From assembly GCA_036004405.1 (NCBI GenBank), contig DASYRM010000061.1, forward strand, positions 53,862-117,861: a stretch of 64,000 nucleotides of DNA, given 5' to 3'. Position 1 is the stretch's first letter. Every line of letters starts with the position of its first letter. This document shows, piece after piece, positions 58,018 to 64,000 of the stretch. Made by a program: the position numbers and the translations under genes. The notes below the pieces were generated by a model, which saw only the letters and a list, made by a program, of their open reading frames with translations, was not told the origin of the DNA and made no database searches. Source of the stretch: DASYRM01 sp036004405 (GTDB lineage: Bacteria > Acidobacteriota > Vicinamibacteria > Vicinamibacterales > UBA2999).

Positions 58018-59258
58018 TGGCCGACATCTTCCTCAGCTACTCGCGTGTGGATCTGCCCAGGGCGCGTCAGTTCGAGCAGGCGCTCGAACAGTGCGGCTGG
58101 AGCGTGTTCTGGGACCGCGAGCTGGTGCCGGGAACAGGCTACCGCGACGTCATCGAGCGCGAGCTCAACGAGGCCCGCAGCGTGATCGTGCTGTGGTCGC
58201 GCGCCTCGGTCGACAGCGCGTGGGTGATCGACGAGGCCGAGGAGGGCAACAAGAAGGGGTGCCTGATCTCGGTGCGCCTCGACGACGTCGAGCCGCCGCT
58301 CGGATTCCGGCAGCTGCAGGCCGCGACGCTGGTGAGCTGGTCGGGGGACGTCGCCGACGACGAATTCCAGCTGCTGACGCGCCGCCTCCAGGCGCTGAGT
58401 CCACAGGCATCCGACCCGACGCCGTCGCCCACGCCGGCGTCGCCGCCGCTCCTGCCAGTCAAACCCGTCGTCGCGCCGCCGGTGGAGCCGCTGGTCGTCC
58501 GTCTCGCGCGGCGTCATCCGTCGATCGAGCCGACGCTGCTGCTGGCGGTGGTGTTCCTGATCAACTACGCCGAAACCACTGTGGATGCGGTGCTCACACC
58601 AGCCCGGCTCGGGGCCGAGGCCGGCTATCCCATTGCCGACGCCTTCCGATGGTTCGAGGGCGATCTCAGCTTCGAGCTGCACGACACGATCAGTGCGATC
58701 GCGTACTACGGGTATTCCGCCTCGTACTTCGTGATCTTTCCCGTGCTGTGCCTCTATGCGGCCTGGGTGCTCGCGCGCCGTCGAGACCCGCGGGACTTTC
58801 AGACCGTCGGCCTCGCGGTCGGGATCGACTATCTGATCAGCCTGCCATTCTTCGTCTTCTTCCCGGTCCCCGAGCGGTGGTCGTCTCCCGAGACCGAGGC
58901 GATGCTGCTGTCGGACAAAGTCAGCGACCGGTTGATCGAGCTGGTTCGGCCGATGAGCGGCGTCGACAACTGCTTTCCGAGCTTTCACGTGTCGTTGACG
59001 GTGCTGGTCGTCGCGGCCTGCTTCATGTTCCGCGTCCCGATGCGGATCTGCGCGGCGGCTCTCGGCGCGACCATCGTGCTGTCCACGTTCGTGCTCGGCG
59101 TGCACTGGGTGCCCGACATGATTGCGGGCTTTGCGGTGGGGATCGTCAGCGTGCTGCTGGCGTGGCGGATCGTGCACCGAGGCCGCTCGCCCTTTTTCGT
59201 CAAAGGCCCTGTGGCCCGGATGCTTCCCGAGCCTACCGGCCGCCCAGCGTCAGCGTGA
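58017..59258 (+). CDS. TIR domain fused to PAP2/Aur1-like membrane phosphatase
   Basis: A 413-residue protein from GTG 58017. Residues 1-~125 are a TIR_2 domain (ADIFLSYSRVDLPRARQFEQALEQCGWSVFWDRE, RSVIVLWSRASVDSAWVIDEAEEG); by alignment with TIR NADases the catalytic Glu would be E73. A Pro-rich linker (PTPSPTPASPPLLPVKP, ~133-160) leads to ~6 TM helices forming a PAP2_3 (inositolphosphoceramide synthase/Aur1-like) domain. Its motifs are RP (311-312), NCFPSFH (H324) and GVHWVPD (H363, D367), the expected catalytic residues. TIR plus integral PAP2 in one chain is an unusual combination. The product could couple NAD cleavage, or a nucleotide signal, to lipid phosphate chemistry. Its end overlaps the convergent regulator gene by 26 bases. 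Confidence 0.85.
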   Translation: MADIFLSYSRVDLPRARQFEQALEQCGWSVFWDRELVPGTGYRDVIERELNEARSVIVLWSRASVDSAWVIDEAEEGNKKGCLISVRLDDVEPPLGFRQLQAATLVSWSGDVADDEFQLLTRRLQALSPQASDPTPSPTPASPPLLPVKPVVAPPVEPLVVRLARRHPSIEPTLLLAVVFLINYAETTVDAVLTPARLGAEAGYPIADAFRWFEGDLSFELHDTISAIAYYGYSASYFVIFPVLCLYAAWVLARRRDPRDFQTVGLAVGIDYLISLPFFVFFPVPERWSSPETEAMLLSDKVSDRLIELVRPMSGVDNCFPSFHVSLTVLVVAACFMFRVPMRICAAALGATIVLSTFVLGVHWVPDMIAGFAVGIVSVLLAWRIVHRGRSPFFVKGPVARMLPEPTGRPASA

Positions 59259-59985
59259 ACCGGCGCTCGTCTGTGGCGATCAGCTTGGGCGAGGCGTCGC
59301 GCAGGGGGCCAACCCTGAGGCGCTCGCGCTGGCGTGCCACCCGCGACTCGTGCGGCCCGGAGGACAGGCGCACGAAGCCCCAGCGCAGCGCTTCGGCCAG
59401 CGCGGCGGCCCGGCCGTGCACGCCCAGCTTCTCGTACACGCTCTTCATGTGTACTTTCACGGTGTGGTCGCTGATGCGAAGCGTGGCGGCGATGGCCTTG
59501 GTGCGCAGCCCCTGTGTCAGCATGTCCAGGAGCTCCACTTCACGGGTCGTGAGGGCCGGCAGGTCGCCTCGAGCCTCGAGCTTGCTCTTGATGTCGTCCA
59601 GGTGACCCCCGCTTCGACCGTGGACCTCCCTGATGACACGAATGAGATCGGCGGACCCGGCGTCTTTGAGGACGAAACCGGCCGCTCCAGCATCGAGCGC
59701 CAGGTAGACGGCTTCGGTCTCGTCTCTCGCATACACGACGATCCGCGCCCGCGCATTCACGCGGCGAATCCCGCGGACGATCTGGAGATAGTTCAAGCCT
59801 CGAGGCTGCAGGCTCAGTAAGGTCACGTCCGGCTTCAACTCGGTGAAGCGCTCGATGGCGCCCTCGACCGTTCGGGCTTGCGCGGCCACGCGCAAGCCGG
59901 GCTGCTGTTCGATGATGGCGACCACGCATTCACGCACGAGATTGTGGTCATCGACGCACAGCACCGTGACCTGAGAGCCCCTCAT
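59233..59985 (-). CDS. Atypical NarL-type regulator lacking the phospho-acceptor Asp
   Basis: A 250-residue protein from ATG 59985. The receiver keeps the acidic pair VDDH (11-14) and the Lys in FVLKDAGS, but the phosphorylation site reads VTLLSLQPRG, with Ser58 where the paralogues at 28994 and 47900 have Asp, and the conserved Thr position is Tyr (IVVYARDE). It is therefore unlikely to be phosphorylated and may respond to protein or ligand binding. The LuxR HTH is intact (LTTREVELLDMLTQGLRTKAIAATLRISDHTVKVHMKSVYEKLG). A ~45-residue C-terminal extension (SSGPHESRVARQRERLRVGP to the end) is unusual. No kinase gene is adjacent; the gene converges on the TIR-PAP2 gene with a 26-base overlap. 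Confidence 0.88.
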   Translation of the reverse strand: MRGSQVTVLCVDDHNLVRECVVAIIEQQPGLRVAAQARTVEGAIERFTELKPDVTLLSLQPRGLNYLQIVRGIRRVNARARIVVYARDETEAVYLALDAGAAGFVLKDAGSADLIRVIREVHGRSGGHLDDIKSKLEARGDLPALTTREVELLDMLTQGLRTKAIAATLRISDHTVKVHMKSVYEKLGVHGRAAALAEALRWGFVRLSSGPHESRVARQRERLRVGPLRDASPKLIATDERRFTLTLGGR

Positions 59986-60029
59986 AGGCAGGCATTATGA
60001 GAAGCGCGCGGGCCGCGAAGCAAAGCAGG

Positions 60030-60043
60030 AATTGTTAGCAATT
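60030..60043. promoter_or_regulatory. AT-rich inverted repeat in a divergent promoter
   Basis: AATTG-TTAG-CAATT stands out in a GC-rich background and lies 45 bases before the regulator start (59985) and 43 bases before the reductase start (60086). Outer GCAG/CTGC extends the symmetry imperfectly. It is a candidate operator for the orphan regulator's own promoter or for the reductase gene. Confidence 0.4.
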
Positions 60044-60085
60044 GTCTGCGCCCGGCGGTGGCGGCAGATTTGCTGCTGATTTGTC

Positions 60086-60943
60086 ATGCCCGAGCCGCGA
60101 ACGGACTTTGCGCGCTTCGCAGCGGAGAAGACTCTGCGGGCCGCGGCCGCGTCGATCGCGCGGCTGAGCACTGTCTTCGACCGCAGCGACCGTGAATCGG
60201 TCCGGCGGATCGGCAACGCGTGGAGCCGGACGCATTACGGCGGCGACTTCACCCTGTACCTGCCTCCGGACGCCCGCCCGGCGGTGTCGCTCGTCTTCGT
60301 CCAGTCGAAGAATGGCAACACCGGCGCCGCCAATCCCGGAGCGCTGGGCGGCGGCGCGACGGATGAGCATCTGCTGTATGAGGGGTTGTCGCGTGTGGCG
60401 GCAGACGCCGTTCTTGCCGGCGCGGGGAGCATCCCTCGCCGTTCGTTGTTCTCGGTCTGGCATCCGGAGCTGGTCGCGCTGCGTGCGTCGCTCGGCCTGC
60501 CGCGTCATCCAGCCCAGATCATCGTGTCGAAAGACGGGCGCCTGGATTTCACGTCGCTCGTGTTCAACATTCCCGACGTGCCGGTCTTTGTCATCGCCGG
60601 CGAGGGGTGCGTGTTACGCCACGCGCCGGCGCTGCGCACCCGCCCGTGGGTCCGGTGTGTTCCGCTCGAAGGGGGCGACATCCGCGGGGCGATCGATCGT
60701 CTGCAAGCCGAGGCGGCAATTCAGCGGATCTCGGCCATCGGGGGGCGCCTCACCGCGTCCCGGCTTGTCGACGCCGGTGTGGCGCAGGACATCTATCTCA
60801 CCACGGCTGCCCGCGAGGGGGGAGAACCCGGCACCCCCTGGTACACAGGGGTGCCGGCGCCGCCGCTCAGAACCATGACTCAGAAAGAGTGGACCGACCT
60901 CGGCGCGAGGATTCTCTTCGAACACATCCTGATCGAGCCGTAG
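60086..60943 (+). CDS. RibD C-terminal-like (dihydrofolate reductase fold) reductase
   Basis: A 285-residue cytoplasmic protein. Residues ~60-275 match the RibD_C/DHFR-fold reductase family: VSLVFVQSKNGNTGAANPGALGGGATDEHLLYEGL, DAVLAGAGSI, HPAQIIVSKDGRLDF, VFVIAGEGCVL, AIDRLQAEAAIQRISAIGGRLTASRLVDAGVAQDIYLTTAAREGGEPGTPWYTG. The SxDGK-type motif is changed to QSKNGNTG. RibD_C enzymes use NADPH to reduce the ribosyl group in riboflavin synthesis, but single-domain members act on various substrates. The N-terminal ~55 residues are an unrecognised helical extension. No ribosome site precedes ATG 60086. Stop lies three bases from the convergent hydrolase stop. Confidence 0.8.
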   Translation: MPEPRTDFARFAAEKTLRAAAASIARLSTVFDRSDRESVRRIGNAWSRTHYGGDFTLYLPPDARPAVSLVFVQSKNGNTGAANPGALGGGATDEHLLYEGLSRVAADAVLAGAGSIPRRSLFSVWHPELVALRASLGLPRHPAQIIVSKDGRLDFTSLVFNIPDVPVFVIAGEGCVLRHAPALRTRPWVRCVPLEGGDIRGAIDRLQAEAAIQRISAIGGRLTASRLVDAGVAQDIYLTTAAREGGEPGTPWYTGVPAPPLRTMTQKEWTDLGARILFEHILIEP

Positions 60944-60946
60944 GAC

Positions 60947-61834
60947 CTACTGCAGCCGCTTCGACGCCGTATCCCAGTTCGGATTCGTACAGAGGCCGCA
61001 GTCCTTGCCCACGAACATCTTCGCGGCCTGCTTGTCCTTCTTGAACTGCCACCGGAGCCAGTTCGAGGCGACGTTCGCCCATTCGCCGCCGCCGGGATGA
61101 TCGACAGTGGCCGTGTGCCCGGCGCCGTGACGTGCGCCGTAAAACGCGGGCAGCGTTTCGATCGCGTCGTAGGTCGCCTTGGACGAGGCCATCAGGAAGT
61201 CCCGCTCGTGGCCGTTGATCAGCAGCACGGGACCATGTAACGCGGTCAGCTGCGCGGTGTTGTTGCCCTGCAGGCCCGAGTTGAACACCCCGATCGTATC
61301 GACGCGCGGATCTCCTCCCAGTTCGAGCGACAGGAACCCGCCGCAGGACTGGCCCATGATCGCCACACGATCGACCGCGATCTTGCTGTTCAGCGGCGAC
61401 CCCGCACGCGTGTTCTCGGCTTCGGCCCAGTCGACGGCCTTGCGCAGGTTGTCGGCCGTGGCCCGGCCACCGGTCGCGCCCGGCTCGGCCGCCGTCGCCA
61501 GCACGAGGAAGCCGTGGGAGGCGATGGTCGTCAGGAACCCGCCGTAGCGAGTGCTGTTGATCGCGCACCCGCCGTTGCCCCAGACCATCACGGGCAGCGT
61601 GTCCTTCGCCGGAAACGCGGAGAGATCCGCCGGGCGGTAGACCACATGGCCAGGGGAGCCGAAGGCCGGGCCGGAGTCCACTTTGTAGGGACCGGGCACG
61701 GCGAGAGGCGCGCCCTCCAGCGGCAGCGCCGTGGCGATCATCTCGGCCGTGATGCCGGCCGGACGCTGTGCGTGGCTCACGGCAGTGAGCGCAAGCGCGA
61801 TGGTCGTTCCCAGGACGATTGATGCGTGTCGCAC
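60947..61834 (-). CDS. Secreted alpha/beta hydrolase (dienelactone/cutinase-like)
   Basis: A 295-residue protein from ATG 61834 with a signal peptide (MRHASIVLGTTIALALTAVSHAQ). The nucleophile elbow is GQSCGG (S163) after VDRVAIM; LPVMVWGNGGC provides the oxyanion-hole region; the catalytic Asp is probably in LLINGHERD and the His in GAGHTATVDHPGGG. Two Cys near the C-terminus (KDCGLCTN) may form a disulfide. The plan resembles cutinase/PET-hydrolase-like and dienelactone hydrolase folds; substrate is unknown. It lies 21 bases after the stop of the 61856 gene and is probably in its transcript. Confidence 0.85.
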   Translation of the reverse strand: MRHASIVLGTTIALALTAVSHAQRPAGITAEMIATALPLEGAPLAVPGPYKVDSGPAFGSPGHVVYRPADLSAFPAKDTLPVMVWGNGGCAINSTRYGGFLTTIASHGFLVLATAAEPGATGGRATADNLRKAVDWAEAENTRAGSPLNSKIAVDRVAIMGQSCGGFLSLELGGDPRVDTIGVFNSGLQGNNTAQLTALHGPVLLINGHERDFLMASSKATYDAIETLPAFYGARHGAGHTATVDHPGGGEWANVASNWLRWQFKKDKQAAKMFVGKDCGLCTNPNWDTASKRLQ

Positions 61835-61855
61835 GGTGCTCTACTCCTTCGGGTT

Positions 61856-63556
61856 TCAGCGAGTCGCGTTCTGCCGATCGGCCGGAGCGAGTCTACTCCG
61901 TGAGGGTCCGCCGGCGCCGAGCGCCTCCGGCAGGCGCTCGAGCCCCACGAGCTTCCAGCCTGCGCCCTCCCGGCGGAAGTGCGTGCGCACCGGCTGACGC
62001 CAGGTGGGATAGGGCTGGCTCTCGGCAGAGATGTGGACGGCGATCATGCTGCCGGCGCCCGTCGGCAGGCCGGCGGGCGGCTCGAGGGTGGTCGTCGGAC
62101 TCTCCGTGGTCGACAGCGGCCGCGTGGTTCCCGTGGCGTTGTCGAAGAGCGACCAGGCGGCGCGATAGGTCACCGGCCGCGGCGCGACACCGGCCGCGAA
62201 GGCGGCATTGTCGAAGGTGAGACGGCCGCTCGCGTCGAGGCGCGGGGAGACGACCGGATTCACCGCCGTCAGGTAGAGGCTGGTGATCTTGTTCCGCCGC
62301 TTGATCAGGACGTCGCCCAGATACCGCTCTGCCGCGGGGTCGCTGAACTCTCCGGTGTGCACCGCCGCCCTGATCAGGTCGTCGGTGAAGGCGGCCACGC
62401 GACGTGCGGCCCAGAATGCGTCGTCGGCGCGGGTTTCCATGTAGGCCGTCGTTGGCGTCTGCGGCCGCCACGTCTTCGGGTCGAACCGATCGCCTTCGAA
62501 TTTACCGACCGACGGATATTCCACGTAGTCGATCGTCTGCCACGGGCTCAGCGCGAAGCCGAACGAGAACAGGCGCCGCCGCGTGGTGTCGGCTTGATAG
62601 AAGTGCTCGTAGCTGAGGTCCCATTCGTGCAGCTCGTTGCACATACCGAAGGTGGAGCCGACGTCCTGCAGGTAGTGTTTGACGACGGACCGGCCGCCGG
62701 CCGAGGTGAGGGCGTCGAGGGTGTTGGCGGCCTTCAGGTCCGTGAGGTTGGTCCACGCTCCGAAGACGCGGAGCGCGCGCAGCTCACGGCGATGCTCGTG
62801 GGGAACGAGGTCATTCGGATCGTCTGAGCGCGTGTCCTCGAAGCGGAAGTTCCCGAGAATCTTGCCCGGAATCAGCCGGCCGGCAATCACGCGATAGGTG
62901 CCGTCCTTGCGCCGCGCCACGCGTTCGAGGATGGCGTTCATGTCGTCGCGGCTGAACGGCGTCCGGGCTCCAGAGGGGCGGCGCAGCGTCGCCTTCGGGT
63001 CCATCTCGGCGCGGGCGGGATCGAAGGTCGTGAGATAGCTCTCGACCTGGCTGTAGCCCAAGGCCCAGAAGATCTTCGTGGCCACTGCCACCGCGGCGGT
63101 GGCGCCTTCGGGGTAGTAGGGCGGATCGAACTCGAGGAACCAGGTCTCGCCCTTGGCGTCTCGGGCCGTGAAGCCCGGGTGGGCACCGGCCGTCTTCTCC
63201 CGGATGAGCACCCAGCGCGAGGGATCGGGCGGGGCGCCGACGTTGTCGCCGCGAGTGATCTGGTCAGTCGTGATGGTCGTGGTGCCGATCCGGTTGGTAA
63301 ACCAGTGCGAATCCGGAACCTCGTCGATGGTGTTGATGTTCTGCGCGCGCCGGCCCGAGGGCTGGTAGCCGGCGGTGACGAACAGGTTGCGGACCATCTC
63401 GTAGTTGGTCTCGATGTTGTTGGGCTTGGCACCGGCCGCATCCTGCGATTCCGGTTCGCGGGCGATCGGATCGTCTGGATAGAACCGTGGGGACTGGGTC
63501 GAGACGGAGCCCGCCAGCGCACCAAACGTGACCGCGAGCAGAATCAGGCGTCTCAA
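61856..63556 (-). CDS. Large secreted conserved protein of unknown function
   Basis: A 566-residue protein. The start is TTG 63556, in a TTGA overlap with the Omp85 gene's stop; it begins a signal peptide (MRRLILLAVTFGALAGSVST). The mature part contains PNNIETNYEMVRNLF, NINTIDEVPDSHWFTNRIG, DPSRWVLIREKTAGAHPGFTARDAKG, RVIAGRLIPGKILGNFRFEDTRSDDPNDLVPHEHRRELRALRVFGAWTNLTDLKAANTLDAL and SFGFALSPWQTIDYVEYPSVGKF. The segment around LTDLKAANTLD is loosely kinase-like (CotH/HipA style), but this is weak. Pairing with an Omp85 gene suggests it is folded into, or exported through, the outer membrane. Confidence 0.75.
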   Translation of the reverse strand: MRRLILLAVTFGALAGSVSTQSPRFYPDDPIAREPESQDAAGAKPNNIETNYEMVRNLFVTAGYQPSGRRAQNINTIDEVPDSHWFTNRIGTTTITTDQITRGDNVGAPPDPSRWVLIREKTAGAHPGFTARDAKGETWFLEFDPPYYPEGATAAVAVATKIFWALGYSQVESYLTTFDPARAEMDPKATLRRPSGARTPFSRDDMNAILERVARRKDGTYRVIAGRLIPGKILGNFRFEDTRSDDPNDLVPHEHRRELRALRVFGAWTNLTDLKAANTLDALTSAGGRSVVKHYLQDVGSTFGMCNELHEWDLSYEHFYQADTTRRRLFSFGFALSPWQTIDYVEYPSVGKFEGDRFDPKTWRPQTPTTAYMETRADDAFWAARRVAAFTDDLIRAAVHTGEFSDPAAERYLGDVLIKRRNKITSLYLTAVNPVVSPRLDASGRLTFDNAAFAAGVAPRPVTYRAAWSLFDNATGTTRPLSTTESPTTTLEPPAGLPTGAGSMIAVHISAESQPYPTWRQPVRTHFRREGAGWKLVGLERLPEALGAGGPSRSRLAPADRQNATR

Positions 63557-64000
63557 AATGCGGCTCCGGTGGCGAAAATGAGGCGCGTTCCCTCGGTGCT
63601 GCGCGCCACCTCGACGCGCAGCGCGGTGGCGAGCGGCCCATGGAAGCGCACGCCGAAGCCGTAGTCGCTCTTCAGCGCCCTGAAATCGAGGTCGGACTTG
63701 CTGGCCGTGACCTTGCCGGCATCGTAGAACACAGCGGTGTCGACGAACCGGTTCACCATGATCCGCCATTCGGCCTGCAGGAGCAGGCTGTTTCGATCGC
63801 GGAAACGCCAGCTGGTGAACCCTCGCAGGTTCGAGCCGCCGCCGAGCGACGGCAGCATGAAGAACGGAATCTGCTGGCCGTCCTTCTCGAACGCCGTTTG
63901 CGCCAGCCCTCGCAGCGAGATTGCCCACGCCTCGCGCAGGATCGGAAAGTGCTGAACGACCTCGTAGTCGACCTGGGTGAACCCGAACTCCTTGTCCCGG
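63553..64000 (-). CDS. Omp85-type outer-membrane protein, C-terminal fragment
   Basis: The frame enters at the right edge and stops at TGA 63553-63555; 148 codons are visible. It reads RDKEFGFTQVDYEVVQHFPI, then ISLRGLAQTAFEKDGQQIPFFMLPSLGGGSNLRGF, followed by RDRNSLLLQAEWRIMVNRFVDTAVFYDAGKV and GFGVRFHGPLATALRVEVARSTEG, ending FATGAAF with the C-terminal aromatic residue of barrel proteins. GGGxxLRGF and FYDAG are signatures of the bacterial surface antigen (Omp85/BamA/TamA) barrel. The N-terminal POTRA part lies outside the window. It is coupled to the next gene by a 4-base overlap. Confidence 0.88.
   Translation of the reverse strand, partial: RDKEFGFTQVDYEVVQHFPILREAWAISLRGLAQTAFEKDGQQIPFFMLPSLGGGSNLRGFTSWRFRDRNSLLLQAEWRIMVNRFVDTAVFYDAGKVTASKSDLDFRALKSDYGFGVRFHGPLATALRVEVARSTEGTRLIFATGAAF

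Noticed and set aside
1..64000. tRNA, rRNA or CRISPR array
   Set aside because: No stretch with rRNA conserved segments, cloverleaf with a TTC-type loop, or regularly spaced repeats was seen; covariance searches were not possible here.

Overview
The window is GC-rich chromosomal DNA that looks like Acidobacteriota, most likely class Vicinamibacteria. The evidence is the gene content: a duplicated orphan permease of the ADOP type, Oar-like TonB-dependent receptors with a carboxypeptidase-regulatory-like N-terminus, one-gene beta-propeller histidine kinases paired with NarL regulators, a paired DUF1592-type cytochrome and DUF1552 protein, a winged-helix/TPR regulator and many secreted proteins of unknown function. 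This assignment is inference from families, not from a marker gene. I saw no rRNA, tRNA or CRISPR array. Most long open frames opposite the genes are GC-driven shadows and were left out.

Layout. 1-11.3 kb: the start of a secreted alpha/beta hydrolase-domain protein (cut by the left edge), a small ORF and SRPBCC protein, an FtsH-type protease, a secreted protein behind a 24-bp palindrome, an EAL phosphodiesterase with an unusual C-terminus, two coupled DUF6644-like membrane proteins, a classical HK/OmpR pair, a PHP-domain phosphoesterase and a membrane protein. 11.3-22.1 kb: a remnant of a PhoD-like phosphatase, a tandem universal stress protein with a Yip1-like membrane protein, an amidohydrolase, a LigM-like tetrahydrofolate-dependent O-demethylase, an AraC/GyrI regulator, an acyl-CoA synthetase, and a peroxiredoxin/DUF2892/sulfite-oxidase-like operon. 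REP-like GGGCCGCC hairpins are scattered between 6.5 and 16.3 kb. 22.2-28.97 kb: winged-helix/TPR regulator with an exo-sialidase-like protein, ADOP permease, secreted protein.

29-56 kb holds two versions of one module: a propeller sensor kinase, a NarL regulator and an NHL-repeat secreted protein on the minus strand, divergent from a TonB-dependent receptor. In the first version the receptor leads a tight seven-gene run (amidohydrolase, cytochrome c, lipocalin-like, DUF1592 cytochrome, DUF1552, ankyrin protein); in the second it is followed directly by an arylsulfotransferase-like gene. An IS630-family element with an A8 frameshift site sits between the ankyrin gene and the second module. 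The likely theme is sensing, outer-membrane uptake and periplasmic oxidation or hydrolysis of an unknown, possibly aromatic or polymeric, substrate.

56-64 kb: a membrane-anchored periplasmic solute-binding-like protein overlaps a gene fusing a TIR domain to a PAP2/Aur1-like integral membrane phosphatase domain. This is the most unusual architecture in the window. It converges on an orphan NarL regulator whose phospho-acceptor Asp is Ser. The end carries a RibD-like reductase, an alpha/beta hydrolase, a large secreted protein and the C-terminus of an Omp85-type outer-membrane protein that runs off the right edge.
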